Part shown: positions 18,154 through 26,587 of the stretch, in pieces
Numbering within the stretch: position 1 is the first letter of the stretch
How the letters are laid out: each line of letters opens with the position of its first letter
Assembly: GCF_003590715.1 (NCBI RefSeq)
Contig: NZ_QQVY01000019.1
Location: forward strand, 1-34,145
Length of the DNA stretch: 34,145 bases
Direction: 5' to 3'
From: Paracoccus sp. JM45
GTDB taxonomy: Bacteria > Pseudomonadota > Alphaproteobacteria > Rhodobacterales > Rhodobacteraceae
Notes under the pieces: model-generated
What the model saw: only the letters and a program-made list of their open reading frames with translations
Database searches by the model: none
What the model was told of the DNA's origin: nothing
Position numbers and translations under genes: made by a program

Positions 18154-18181
18154 ATTAGACTCTAGATAATAGATCAGTCAA
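18154..18181 (-). promoter_or_regulatory. Candidate promoter of the GntR-fah-ggt operon
   Basis: On the minus strand TTGACT (18181-18176) and TCTAAT (18159-18154) are 16 bases apart, each matching five of six sigma-70 consensus bases. It lies about 40 bases before the regulator ATG. The spacer contains the palindrome TCTAGA, a possible regulator contact. Confidence 0.45.
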
Positions 18182-18183
18182 CA

Positions 18184-18224
18184 TAAAATATTTAAATTAA
18201 TATTTTATCGATAAAAAGTTGACA
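18184..18224. promoter_or_regulatory. AT-rich dyad in the divergent regulatory region
   Basis: TAAAATATT (18184-18192) and AATATTTTA (18199-18207) form a perfect 9-bp inverted repeat with a 6-base spacer, lying between the leftward promoter and a perfect plus-strand TTGACA (18219-18224). No good -10 hexamer follows TTGACA at 16-18 bases, so activation may be needed or the true promoter is elsewhere. The dyad is a candidate operator or curvature element; it does not resemble the usual FCD-GntR TNGTNNNACNA site. Confidence 0.35.
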
Positions 18225-18349
18225 GCTAGGTTTGTACGCGCTTCTTTCAAAGCAAGCCGACTCCATGTGCCAGCGGCGAACACAACGGCACAGCTAGAGT
18301 GATCAAAAGATCGCCTGGACAAAAACAACGACAGGGAAAGTGTGAAGAA

Positions 18350-19981
18350 ATGAGAAACATCAGATTTGGCACAGCAAAAGCAATGTTTGCCGCGACGGTG
18401 GCATTTACCTCTGGGGTGGGCACTAGCGCGACAGCACAGGACTTGGGCGAACTGGTCGCACCTTTATCGATTTCTTATTACGCTGCCGATTTCGGCCCGC
18501 GCTTTGAGCAATCCTCTAGAATTCTTGCGTCAGAATGGGAAAAACTTGGGCTTGAACTGAACCTTGAGCCCATCCAGTTCAGTACTTTTGTATCGACTAT
18601 TAACGTCGGTGGCGGGTTGGAAGATATTGCGTTCGTTAGCGTTGGATCGGATCCAGACCGGGTCGATCCAACATATTGGACCTATGACCAGTCAGCCTGT
18701 GGGCAACGGCGGAACGCCTCCAAGTGGTGCGATGAAACATATTCCGCACTGGCCGATGCACAACGCAGCATGGTCGATCAGACAAAGCGCGAAGCGGCGG
18801 TCAAGGAATTGCAGCAGCTACATTTTGAGAGCACACCTTGGTGGCCAGTCACGCATAACGTGTTTGGAATGTTGTGGAATAACGACAAATGGGGCAACGT
18901 GCTTAGCCCTTCACCTGTCAATCCGGCTGAAACACAAGTCAATCCCTGGCTAAACATGAAGCCATTGGGCGATGATCGTATCCTCGACTGGGGCTATTTC
19001 GAAGACGTTAATACCTACAATCCGCTGGCCGAAGAAGGCGCTGTTGGTTGGGTCCGGTTTATCTTTGATACATTCGGCAAGATCGATTCCGACGGCAGTG
19101 TGATGCCTTGGGCCGCAGAATCTTGGGAATTTATTGATGATACGACGTTGCGCATCAAACTGCGCGCCGGGATGACGTTCCATGATGGCAAGCCTGTCAC
19201 TGCCGATGATGCTGTGTTCACTCTGAACAAGGTAATCGACGTGCAACCGCCATCGATGGCCGCACGGATCGTCACGCTTGATTCAGCCGAAATGGTCGAT
19301 GATCTGACTTTTGATATCAAGATGAAGATGCCAGATGCGTCTTTCGTGACTACCGGATTACCGTTCCTGTTCATTTTGCCAAAACATCTTTGGGAAAACT
19401 ACGAAGGCGACATTCTCGCGCGTGATGTCATCGAAGAAGGTGTTGTGATCGGCAGCGGTCCGTTCAGCTTTAAAGAATGGCGTCGCAACGAAGTTCACGA
19501 ACTGGAAACCCACAAGGCGCACTGGGCTGCTGCGGAATACGACGGCCTGCGTCGTCTGTCGCTCGGTCAGCCTGATGCGATCCGTTCCGCGCTGCTCAGC
19601 GGACAGGTCGACCTTGCGACAGGTATCCTGCCTACGGCGGCAATGGATGACCTTGCGAGGCAGAATGAATCGCTGAGTTTCGTTGATGAAAATTCCCATG
19701 GAACAACAATGGTCTGGGTAAACAACGAAAAGGCACCTTTTAACGATCTGGCGTTTCGTCAGGCACTGCGCCAGTCAACCAACAAAGATCGCGTGATCAT
19801 GGAGGCGCATCTGGGTTTTGCCAACAAGGCTGGCTCTGGTCCAATCCCGAACCAGCTTTCGGCATGGTACGATGACAGCCTTCCCGAAGTGACATTCGAC
19901 ATCGAAGCGGCACGGCAGATCCTGGCCGATGCCGGCTATGGCTGGGACAAGCAGGGGCGTCTGCACTACCCCGCAGACTGA
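18350..19981 (+). CDS. Circularly permuted family-5 solute-binding protein (peptide/opine ABC transporter)
   Basis: Periplasmic receptor of the five-gene transporter, 543 residues. After a signal peptide (MRNIRFGTAKAMFAATVAFT ... ATA|QD) comes, at about residues 39-200, the lobe that closes ordinary DppA/OppA proteins: LSISYYAAD, EWEKLGLELNLEPIQFSTFV, SDPDRVDPTYW, SKWCDETYSAL, TPWWPVTHN. Only then, from about 210, does the usual beginning appear: DVNTYNPLAEE, VMPWAAESWEF, RAGMTFHDGKPVTADDAVF, GSGPFSFKEWRRNE, APFNDLAFRQAL, ending with EAARQILADAGYGWDKQGRL and stop at the loop where the C-terminal lobe normally begins. The protein is thus full-sized but rearranged, not truncated. I chose the ATG at 18350 for the signal peptide; a GTG at 18299 adds 17 residues. 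Confidence 0.88.
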   Translation: MRNIRFGTAKAMFAATVAFTSGVGTSATAQDLGELVAPLSISYYAADFGPRFEQSSRILASEWEKLGLELNLEPIQFSTFVSTINVGGGLEDIAFVSVGSDPDRVDPTYWTYDQSACGQRRNASKWCDETYSALADAQRSMVDQTKREAAVKELQQLHFESTPWWPVTHNVFGMLWNNDKWGNVLSPSPVNPAETQVNPWLNMKPLGDDRILDWGYFEDVNTYNPLAEEGAVGWVRFIFDTFGKIDSDGSVMPWAAESWEFIDDTTLRIKLRAGMTFHDGKPVTADDAVFTLNKVIDVQPPSMAARIVTLDSAEMVDDLTFDIKMKMPDASFVTTGLPFLFILPKHLWENYEGDILARDVIEEGVVIGSGPFSFKEWRRNEVHELETHKAHWAAAEYDGLRRLSLGQPDAIRSALLSGQVDLATGILPTAAMDDLARQNESLSFVDENSHGTTMVWVNNEKAPFNDLAFRQALRQSTNKDRVIMEAHLGFANKAGSGPIPNQLSAWYDDSLPEVTFDIEAARQILADAGYGWDKQGRLHYPAD

Positions 19982-19991
19982 TCCAATAAGG

Positions 19992-20013
19992 GGCCTGCCG
20001 AGTTCGGCGGGCC
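19992..20013 (+). repeat. Hairpin between binding-protein and permease genes
   Basis: GGCCTGCCG and CGGCGGGCC form a 9-bp stem (one G-U pair) with loop AGTT, starting 10 bases after the stop codon. There is no U-run, so it is more likely an mRNA-stabilising or partial-termination hairpin of the kind that keeps binding-protein mRNA more abundant than that of the permeases. Confidence 0.55.
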
Positions 20014-20050
20014 GTCTGTTCCCCAACCCAGTTAGAATGGAGACCGATCG

Positions 20051-21016
20051 ATGAGGGGCTATATCCTTCGCCGCCTTGGCCAAAGCGCCCTAGTAATCTG
20101 GGCCGTTACAACGGTGATGTTCGTGATGTTCCGTGTGATGCCGTCCGATCCCACGGCAATTTTGATGGACCGCGGTATGACCGAAGAGGCACAGCAGCGC
20201 CTGTTGCAGGAATGGGGCCTGACCGGGTCGTTCTGGGATCAGTACGTCGCTTACATTCTCAACCTGATCCAAGGTGATTTCGGGTCATCATTTTTTTATC
20301 GCAAACCTGTGTGGGAAGTACTTTTTCCATTGATCCTGAACACTCTATGGGTGGCAATCCCGGGCCTTTTGCTGGGGGCTGCGGTTGGATCTGCCCTGGG
20401 ACTTCTTGTGGGATGGGCCCCGCGTGGCGGGCGGGTCGAAACCACCGGCATCTATTTTGCCACCATTATCCGCGGCGTTCCGAATTTCGTCATTGGCATC
20501 GCGATGTTGGCACTGTTTTCAAGCACACTTGGCTGGTTTCCTGCCTTCGGTATGAGTTCGGTCGGCGTCGAACAGCAAGGCTGGCGTATTTTTTCGCTGG
20601 ATTTCCTGCATCATCTCGCGTTGCCGTTGATTGCAGTCGCGATCTATTTTCTGCCGGAGAACATGTTGCTGATGCGCAGCGGAGTAGTCGAGAACCGCAC
20701 CGAGGACTACATCGAACTTGTGCGCGCCAAAGGCGTCGCGCCTGCTCGCGTTGCGTGGCATGCAGGACGCAATTCCCTGCTTCCACTGATCACATGGCTA
20801 TTTCCTGCGCTTGCCGAAACCATCGCCGGTGTGATCGTCGTCGAAATCGTCTTCAGTTGGCCCGGTGTCGGGCGCGAACTGGTCCTTGCAGTAACGCGTC
20901 AGGATTATCCACTGGCGCAATCTGCCTTTTTCTTACTCGCAGTCCTGATCGTGGTGGCAAACCTTGCCGCTGACCTGCTTTACGGCAAACTCGACCCCCG
21001 CGTGGTATATAAATGA
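20051..21016 (+). CDS. ABC transporter permease, DppB type
   Basis: Inner-membrane subunit of 321 residues with the standard DppB/OppB plan: first membrane segment at the N-terminus (ILRRLGQSALVIWAVTTVMF), an outward loop with DPTAILMDRGMTEEAQQRL, the conserved GDFGSSFFYRKPVWEVL, four or five further membrane segments and the EAA loop (YIELVRAKGVAPARVAWHAG), ending LYGKLDPRVVYK. The ATG at 20051 follows GGAG. Its stop overlaps the next permease (ATGA). With the permuted receptor it should import a short peptide, opine or similar compound. Confidence 0.93.
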   Translation: MRGYILRRLGQSALVIWAVTTVMFVMFRVMPSDPTAILMDRGMTEEAQQRLLQEWGLTGSFWDQYVAYILNLIQGDFGSSFFYRKPVWEVLFPLILNTLWVAIPGLLLGAAVGSALGLLVGWAPRGGRVETTGIYFATIIRGVPNFVIGIAMLALFSSTLGWFPAFGMSSVGVEQQGWRIFSLDFLHHLALPLIAVAIYFLPENMLLMRSGVVENRTEDYIELVRAKGVAPARVAWHAGRNSLLPLITWLFPALAETIAGVIVVEIVFSWPGVGRELVLAVTRQDYPLAQSAFFLLAVLIVVANLAADLLYGKLDPRVVYK

Positions 21017-21915
21017 GCGATATCTCACATTCTTCTGGCGCCGGCTCCGGTTGGTTTGCCTCGCTTCGACAGACATTCAAACTGCTTATGCAGGACAGCT
21101 TTGCTGCATCGGGGCTGATCATTCTAGCAATATTCATCGTGCTGGCCATCGTGGCGCCGATCCTTGCCCCCTATGAGCCTTACGATGTTATGATGACCGA
21201 AGCGGGGCGGCTGGATCGGCTGTCGCCTCCGACATTGGCGCATCCCTTCGGCACGACTGCCTATGGCAATGACGTGCTAAGCCAGTTCATGCACGGAGCA
21301 CGTGTGGCCATGATTGTGGGTCTGGTAGCCGCCCTTGCGGTGGGCCTAGTGTCAACTGTGGTCGGCATCTTGGCTGGCTATTTCGGTGGCTTGATTGATG
21401 ATGTGCTGATGCGCCTGACCGATGTTGCGCTAAGTATCCCAACATTGCCCTTTGCTATCGTGGCGGTATCTTTGCTGGGGCCGAGTCTTCAGAATATCAT
21501 TCTGGTTATTTCGCTATTGTTTTGGCGCAACGGTGCACGGATCATCCGGTCTGCGGTGCTGACCGAACGCGAGCGGGTCTATGTCCGTTGGGCGCGTGCC
21601 GCAGGTGCATCGCACGCGCATGTCATTTTTCACCATATTCTGCCCAATACCATTCGGGTGGTTTTTCTGTGGATCACTATGTCAGTCGCTTTCGCAATTC
21701 TGACAGAAGCAAGTCTGAGCTTTCTAGGCTTGGGTGATCCGTCGGTGATCAGCTGGGGCCAGATGCTGAACACTGCTTTTTCCAGCGGCAGCTTACGCAC
21801 CGCGTGGTGGTGGGTTGTTCCCCCATGCCTTGCACTGACCTTTTTGGTGTCGTCGCTTTACCTGATCGGCCGGGGATACGAAGAACAAACCAACCCACGC
21901 CTGCGGAGGGTATGA
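21013..21915 (+). CDS. ABC transporter permease, DppC type
   Basis: Second membrane subunit, 300 residues. It has an N-terminal membrane segment (LIILAIFIVLAIVAPILAPY), the typical HPFGTTAYGNDVLSQFMHGA segment that follows it in DppC/OppC proteins, and the EAA loop YVRWARAAGASHAHVIFHHI, then SFLGLGDPSVISWGQML. It overlaps the preceding permease by four bases, and its stop overlaps or adjoins the next ATPase start, so the operon is translationally coupled throughout. Confidence 0.93.
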   Translation: MSDISHSSGAGSGWFASLRQTFKLLMQDSFAASGLIILAIFIVLAIVAPILAPYEPYDVMMTEAGRLDRLSPPTLAHPFGTTAYGNDVLSQFMHGARVAMIVGLVAALAVGLVSTVVGILAGYFGGLIDDVLMRLTDVALSIPTLPFAIVAVSLLGPSLQNIILVISLLFWRNGARIIRSAVLTERERVYVRWARAAGASHAHVIFHHILPNTIRVVFLWITMSVAFAILTEASLSFLGLGDPSVISWGQMLNTAFSSGSLRTAWWWVVPPCLALTFLVSSLYLIGRGYEEQTNPRLRRV

Positions 21916-22979
21916 TGCAGACTGAAACAGCACTTATCAAAGGTCTGCAATCCAAACCTGCAGCCTTGCTGCAGGTTCACGATCTGAGCATTAGCTATCA
22001 GACGACTAAAGGTCCGTTTCACGCGGTGGACAAGGTTAGTTTTACAGTAGAACCAGGAAGTACGCTGGGGCTGGTTGGGGAATCCGGCTGCGGTAAAAGC
22101 ACGGTGGTGAAGTCGCTGATGGGGCTTTTGCCGCTTCAGACTGCTATTACCGGACAGGCTAATTTGGATGGGCATAACATTTTGGGCCTATCCGAAACCG
22201 CCTTGCGTGACGTGCGCTGGACGCAGGTTGCCCTGATCACTCAAAGCGCGATGAATTCACTTGATCCGGTATATTGCGTCGGGGATCAGATCGTAGAGTC
22301 TATCCGCGCACATCTCCGTGTGTCCAAATCCGAAGCCTGGCATCACGCCGAAGAACTGTTCGCCATTGTGGGACTGCCCGCCGGACGGCTGCATGAGTTC
22401 CCACACCAGTTTTCGGGAGGGATGCGACAACGTGCAGTAATCGCTATGGCATTGAGTCTGAATGCAGGACTATTGCTCGCGGACGAACCTACAACTGCGC
22501 TTGATCCAATCATGCAGGATCAGATTATGGCACGAATTCGTGGCATTAATGCGCAGATGCGCCGGTCGATGATCCTTGTAACACACGACATCGCTGTCGT
22601 GTCGGAAACCTGCGACACTATCGCGGTGATGTATGCAGGCCAGATCGTGGAAACCGGTACGACTGCCGACGTGCTAGGCAAGCCCAAACATCCCTATACT
22701 ATGGGATTGCAGAATGCTTTTCCCAGATTGCCAAGTAAGGGTGAACCTCGTTTGCCGCTAATTTCGATCCCTGGAACCGTCCCGAATTTGTCGGCTCCTC
22801 CAAAGGGATGTCGCTTCGCGAGCCGATGCCCGTTCGCTAGCGATCTGTGCCATTCAACACCGCCTGCTGCAGCGCTTCCCAATACCCATCAAAGCGCCGC
22901 ATGCCACTATATTGACCGCGCTGATGAATTTCGTGCCATTGCCCAACAGCCCGAAACGTGGCGCCGGAAGGAGATTTGA
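21915..22979 (+). CDS. ABC transporter ATPase, DppD type
   Basis: ATPase subunit of 354 residues. Walker A GESGCGKST, signature FSGGMRQR, Walker B LLLADEPTTALD and switch His in VTHDIAVVSE are all present, followed by the oligopeptide-transporter C-terminal Cys-rich segment (GCRFASRCPFASDLC). I prefer the ATG at 21915 (MQTETALIKG) because GGAGG lies five bases before it; ATG 21912 would be too close to that site, and a longer reading overlaps the permease. It shares a base with the permease stop codon. Confidence 0.93.
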   Translation: MQTETALIKGLQSKPAALLQVHDLSISYQTTKGPFHAVDKVSFTVEPGSTLGLVGESGCGKSTVVKSLMGLLPLQTAITGQANLDGHNILGLSETALRDVRWTQVALITQSAMNSLDPVYCVGDQIVESIRAHLRVSKSEAWHHAEELFAIVGLPAGRLHEFPHQFSGGMRQRAVIAMALSLNAGLLLADEPTTALDPIMQDQIMARIRGINAQMRRSMILVTHDIAVVSETCDTIAVMYAGQIVETGTTADVLGKPKHPYTMGLQNAFPRLPSKGEPRLPLISIPGTVPNLSAPPKGCRFASRCPFASDLCHSTPPAAALPNTHQSAACHYIDRADEFRAIAQQPETWRRKEI

Positions 22980-22980
22980 T

Positions 22981-24009
22981 ATGACCACCAATACGGTTGC
23001 TATCCAAGCACAGAATTTAAAAACGCATTTTACATTGCGTTCAGGGGTGTTTAGCGCGCTGACAGGCAAAGAACCTGTCGCTGTACGCGCTTTGGACGGT
23101 ATCGATCTGACGATCCGGCGCAAGCAGGTGGTCGGGCTGATCGGCGAATCCGGATGCGGTAAATCTACGCTCGGTATGTCGCTTGTGCGTATGTACCAGC
23201 CCACGGGCGGAAAAATCAGCTTTTTTGGTGATGATATTACCAATGTGCAAGGTCGTAACTTGAAAACCTATCGCCATCAGGCGCAGCTGATTTTTCAAGA
23301 CCCCTACAGTTCACTTAATCCGCGCTTGACGATCGGAGAGATCGTCGAGGAGCCTCTGCGCATCCACCGTATCGGCACCGCCGCCGAACGTGCCAAAAAG
23401 GTTGCCGATGCGCTGGACTTGGTGCGGGTTCCGGGCAGTGAATACCTTCACCGCTATCCCAATGCGCTTTCGGGTGGACAACGCCAACGCATCGCGATCG
23501 CACGGGCGCTGGTGCTTGAGCCGAAATTCATAGTTGCTGATGAACCTGTGTCCATGCTGGATGTATCGATTCAAGCTAGTGTGCTGGAAATCCTTGACGA
23601 ATTATCAAAAAAGCTTGGATTGGCGGTCCTGTATATCTCACACGATATCGCAACGGTCGGATACATCTGTGACCATGTAGCAGTCATGTACCTGGGGCAG
23701 ATCGTCGAAGAGGGGCCTGCTGAAGACATCCTGACTGCCCCGCGTCACCCTTATACCCAGCGTCTTATGGCGGCAATTCCATCGGTGTCAGGTGAACGCA
23801 CACGGGAACGCATTGAGTTAGCCGGAGATGTGCCGTCGCCGCTGAATGTCCCTCCAGGGTGCCGGTTTTCAACTCGCTGCCCCCACGCAACCGATTTGTG
23901 CCGCACCAAGGCACCTGCGCTGGAAAATGACAACGGAACACAGCGTGTCCGCTGCCACCTTTACAGTGCCGAAGATATGGCCCCAACGACAGATTTCGGA
24001 ATGGTTTAG
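22981..24009 (+). CDS. ABC transporter ATPase, DppF type
   Basis: Second ATPase, 342 residues. It has Walker A GESGCGKST, the long insertion before the Q-loop typical of DppF (FFGDDITNVQGRNLKTYRHQ, then LIFQDPYSSLNPRLT), signature LSGGQRQR, Walker B FIVADEPVSMLD, switch His in ISHDIATVGY and a C-terminal CRFSTRCPHATDLC segment. The ATG at 22981 follows AAGGAG and lies one base after the previous stop; a longer reading overlaps that gene and is unlikely. It ends in TAG. The following 217 bases to the IS element contain no gene that I recognise. Confidence 0.93.
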   Translation: MTTNTVAIQAQNLKTHFTLRSGVFSALTGKEPVAVRALDGIDLTIRRKQVVGLIGESGCGKSTLGMSLVRMYQPTGGKISFFGDDITNVQGRNLKTYRHQAQLIFQDPYSSLNPRLTIGEIVEEPLRIHRIGTAAERAKKVADALDLVRVPGSEYLHRYPNALSGGQRQRIAIARALVLEPKFIVADEPVSMLDVSIQASVLEILDELSKKLGLAVLYISHDIATVGYICDHVAVMYLGQIVEEGPAEDILTAPRHPYTQRLMAAIPSVSGERTRERIELAGDVPSPLNVPPGCRFSTRCPHATDLCRTKAPALENDNGTQRVRCHLYSAEDMAPTTDFGMV

Positions 24010-24266
24010 CTTTTTCTGTCACATTGAATTGGCTGAGGTGTTTTTGAAGACAACAGTTCAAGTACGGATAATGGGTATAACGGAAGGGGAAACCGCTCCT
24101 CGTCCAAGGTCCGGGCATGCGGTGGGAACGTGTCTTAAGCATCAAGGCTCATACAAAAGGCTCGCGCGCAAGGTTGCGACCATCGCACAAGATCGGTTGC
24201 ATTCCACATGCTTTGATTGACTGTCGGGGTAATCCCCCCATTTTTAATGGGGTACAGCCGTAGAAT

Positions 24267-25067
24267 TCAGGCGGCTGTTTTCAGTTTCATTGCAGGTGTG
24301 ATCCCGCCAATGCCCATGTTGGGCCGTTCGTTGTTATAAGTCCACAGCCATTCAGTTGCCTGGTTCTGTGCCTCCTCGATCGTTTCGAAGATGTATTGGC
24401 TGAGCCACTCACCTCGAACTGTGCGGTTGTAGCGCTCGATGCAAGCGTTTTTCTGCGGCTTTCCGGGTTAAATGTATGCCAGAAGAACGCCCTGCTTTTC
24501 TGCCCACTCCATGAGTTTTCCGCTGACATATTCGGGTCCATTGTCAATACGAATGGTTTCGGGTTTCCCACGCCATTCGATGATCCGGTTCAGGCTACGC
24601 ACAACGCGTTCGGCAGGCAGTGAGAAGTCAACCTCAATGCATAAGCCCTCGCGGTTGAAGTCATCCAGAACGTTCAGTGTCCGGATCGACCGACCATCAG
24701 AGAGCTGATCTGCCATAAAATCCATTGACCATGTTTCGTTGGGTCTGTCAGGCACTGCCAGTGGTTCGGGCTTGTCCCGCTTGAGCCGCTTTTTGGGTTT
24801 TATGCGCAGATTCAGCTCCAGTTCGCAGTAGATCCGATACACCCTTTTATGGTTCCAGAAATAGCCCTGCACCTTGCGCAGATACAAAAAGCAAAGGCCA
24901 AAGCCCCATGTGCGCTTGTCCCCGGTCAACCGTTTTAACCAATCGGCGATCTCCCCGTTCTCATCGCTCAAGATGGGGCTATACCGATAGCACGTCTCGC
25001 TGACCTGGAACGTGCGGCAAGCCAGCGCAACGCTGATCCCAAGCTGTGCAACCGCGCTCACGGCCAT
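24267..25067 (-). pseudogene. IS3 OrfB transposase, nonsense codon before the catalytic Glu
   Basis: The integrase-core protein reads well over 267 codons: helix-turn-helix remnant, then [10 protein letters not shown] (first Asp), IRIDNGPEY (second Asp), and NACIERYNRT (Glu), ending in a TGA at 24267. A TAA at 24470-24468 replaces the Gln expected in AYIQPGKP, a C-to-T change, and lies between the second Asp and the Glu, so a full DDE triad can be made only by readthrough. Downstream codons remain in frame. OrfB normally begins by frameshift from orfA; ATG 25067 is only the first Met. Confidence 0.85.
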
Positions 25068-25087
25068 CTCTCGTCGCTGAGATGGCC

Positions 25088-25353
25088 TTAAGGCTTTTTT
25101 CCAAGGGCTTCCTTGAACAACTCATTCTGCATGCTCATCTCGGCATACATCTTCTTCAGCCTGCGGTTCTGCTCAGCCATGTCCTTCATCTCAGCGATGA
25201 GCGACGCGTCCATACCGCCAAATTTGGCCCGCCATTTATAAAACTGGCGCTGCTCATCCCATGCTCCCGGCACAGCTCCGAGACCGGAACGCCACCCTCC
25301 GCCTACTTCAACACAGCCATAATCTGCGCGTCGCTAAATCGTCCGTTCTTCAT
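25088..25353 (-). pseudogene. IS3 OrfA, TAG codon and one-base deletion
   Basis: ATG at 25353 opens MKNGRFSDAQIMAVLK, then TAG (25305-25303) where Gln of KQAEGG is expected, then AEGGVPVSELCREHGMSSA. One C is missing a little later (GCGCCAG instead of GCGCCCAG), after which the other frame continues FYKWRAKFGGMDASLIAEM and the leucine-rich C-terminus [19 protein letters not shown], ending with TAA at 25088. Two independent lesions make it non-functional. Confidence 0.8.
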
Positions 25354-25425
25354 CGTAAATCTCCTCAGATATTTTACCGGGAAAATTTAACTTTTGAACA
25401 CCATTAATTTTAGGGGGGATTACCC

Positions 25426-25711
25426 AACCAATATTATGGTTATTCCTCTAAAATAATCAAAATGGAGTATTCTTGAACTTTTCATGAAAGAGGCTTTCAA
25501 AAACTTACGGTCTACAACTGTATAGATGGTGATAGCTGGGAGGTCGAGATTCGAGAATGACCTTAATGCAGATTGCTTAGTTCAGCAGCTAATCGTGTTA
25601 TAGCCCCGACCTGCCAATAACCAGTCAGCCTTTGGCACACTGCTCAACATCATGGCCGTGCCATTGTATTCACTTATTGTCCTGATATAAAAAATAAAGC
25701 TAAAATTTCTT
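25426..25711. other. AT-rich spacer, no gene seen
   Basis: About 286 bases between the IS3 element and the Hint-domain gene. No open frame of interest, no recognisable RNA. AT content rises sharply relative to the nitrate and transporter operons. Confidence 0.4.
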
Positions 25712-26470
25712 TTAGATGGTTGCCTGCAGTGAACACTCATCCAAAGATAATTTTTTTAGACTAACAGGATAAGTAGCATGTAAAGCAACTAAATGAGGAA
25801 ATATCTTTGATAACTCCATATCATTTGTCAGCAGCATACTTTCTGCTTTAACTTCAGTTTCAGACTTATCACTTTTTGCAAATAACCAACTATGGTTAGT
25901 TACGAGGAAGTGGAAATATCGCCGTCCATCAATACGAAGCCGTAAGGAACTTACGAGTTGTGCTTCAACTCTGAAATTGCCAACTGCAACACCATGATTG
26001 TGAGAAAGGCGAACCCCTCCGATCATGACAGGGCGGTCTTGGAATTCAACGGGTTGCCATGAGCCGACTGACAGAATCTCTTGGAATCCTTTAGATGTCG
26101 CAATGCTGTCACCAACTTTAACGTTTTCAACCGAAGCCCAACCGCGTTTTAATAAAATTAGGGTGCCTTCCCCAAAGCAATTTCCACCATGATTTTTAGG
26201 AACCGGCGTTAATTCCTTGTTGTGATGGTTCCCGTTTTTTAGCAAAAGAAGAAGACCAATTGGGATTAACGCCATCCAATAACTCTGAGGTGCCACGGCG
26301 GTTGGTAAGTTTATAGGTGCAGACTCTACGATTGGCGCAACGAAGCCTCCGGCATAGGCGATAGTGCTGTTAAAAACCGCTAAAGTCGAGGAGGAGAAGA
26401 TTGCGATTTTGCCATAACTAGCAAACATGTGTCTTGCAGAGAAACACTTAGAAGTTACTTTGTATTTCAT
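25712..26470 (-). CDS. Exported or membrane-anchored Hint-domain protein
   Basis: The Hint (Hedgehog/intein) fold is visible from the NCFGEGTLILLK start, where Cys is the usual nucleophile, through WASVENVKVGDSIATSKGFQ, SVGSWQPVEF and the block with a conserved His, RLSHNHGVAVGN, to RRYFHFLVTNHSWLFAKSD and SMLLTND, which matches the 'E(S)F' region of Rhodobacterales Hint_2 proteins. Ahead lie a signal-like segment (IAIFSSSTLAVFNSTIAYA) and a membrane segment (YWMALIPIGLLLLLK). I chose the ATG at 26470 (252 residues) to give a signal peptide; ATG 26566 or TTG 26587 are alternatives, and no start has a good ribosome site. No intein-type C-terminal Asn/host sequence is seen. Very AT-rich compared with its neighbours, suggesting transfer. 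Confidence 0.7.
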   Translation of the reverse strand: MKYKVTSKCFSARHMFASYGKIAIFSSSTLAVFNSTIAYAGGFVAPIVESAPINLPTAVAPQSYWMALIPIGLLLLLKNGNHHNKELTPVPKNHGGNCFGEGTLILLKRGWASVENVKVGDSIATSKGFQEILSVGSWQPVEFQDRPVMIGGVRLSHNHGVAVGNFRVEAQLVSSLRLRIDGRRYFHFLVTNHSWLFAKSDKSETEVKAESMLLTNDMELSKIFPHLVALHATYPVSLKKLSLDECSLQATI

Positions 26471-26587
26471 CTTCGATGAAGACCTATTATCTGTTCCTAA
26501 CCGAATTGCCCAATATAAATTCTTTATACCATGCGATTTTGGCAATATGTTTAATATACTTTTCATTAAATTCACGTGAGTCCCCAA

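Larger units (their letters stand above)
24227..25425 (-). mobile_element. IS3-family element with inactivated transposase
   Basis: About 1.2 kb bounded by inverted ends: GGGTAATCCCCCC on the left and its complement GGGGGGATTACCC on the right, with further imperfect matching inside (ATTAATGG-like stretches). orfA and orfB are on the minus strand with an A6 run between them (AAAAAAG), the usual -1 frameshift site of IS3 elements. I see no target-site duplication directly outside the ends (GTCG against AACC). Both frames are broken (see the two pseudogenes), so the element cannot move by itself. Confidence 0.85.

Noticed and set aside
18350..18960. N-terminal part of the binding protein as a frame-shifted or truncated second gene
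   Set aside because: The frame is continuous from signal peptide to the end, and the two lobes together make exactly one full binding protein.
24062..24220. Plus-strand frame ending KHQGSYKRLARKVATIAQD
   Set aside because: Part of a longer shadow of the DppF gene; the tail looks protein-like but I found no start or family.
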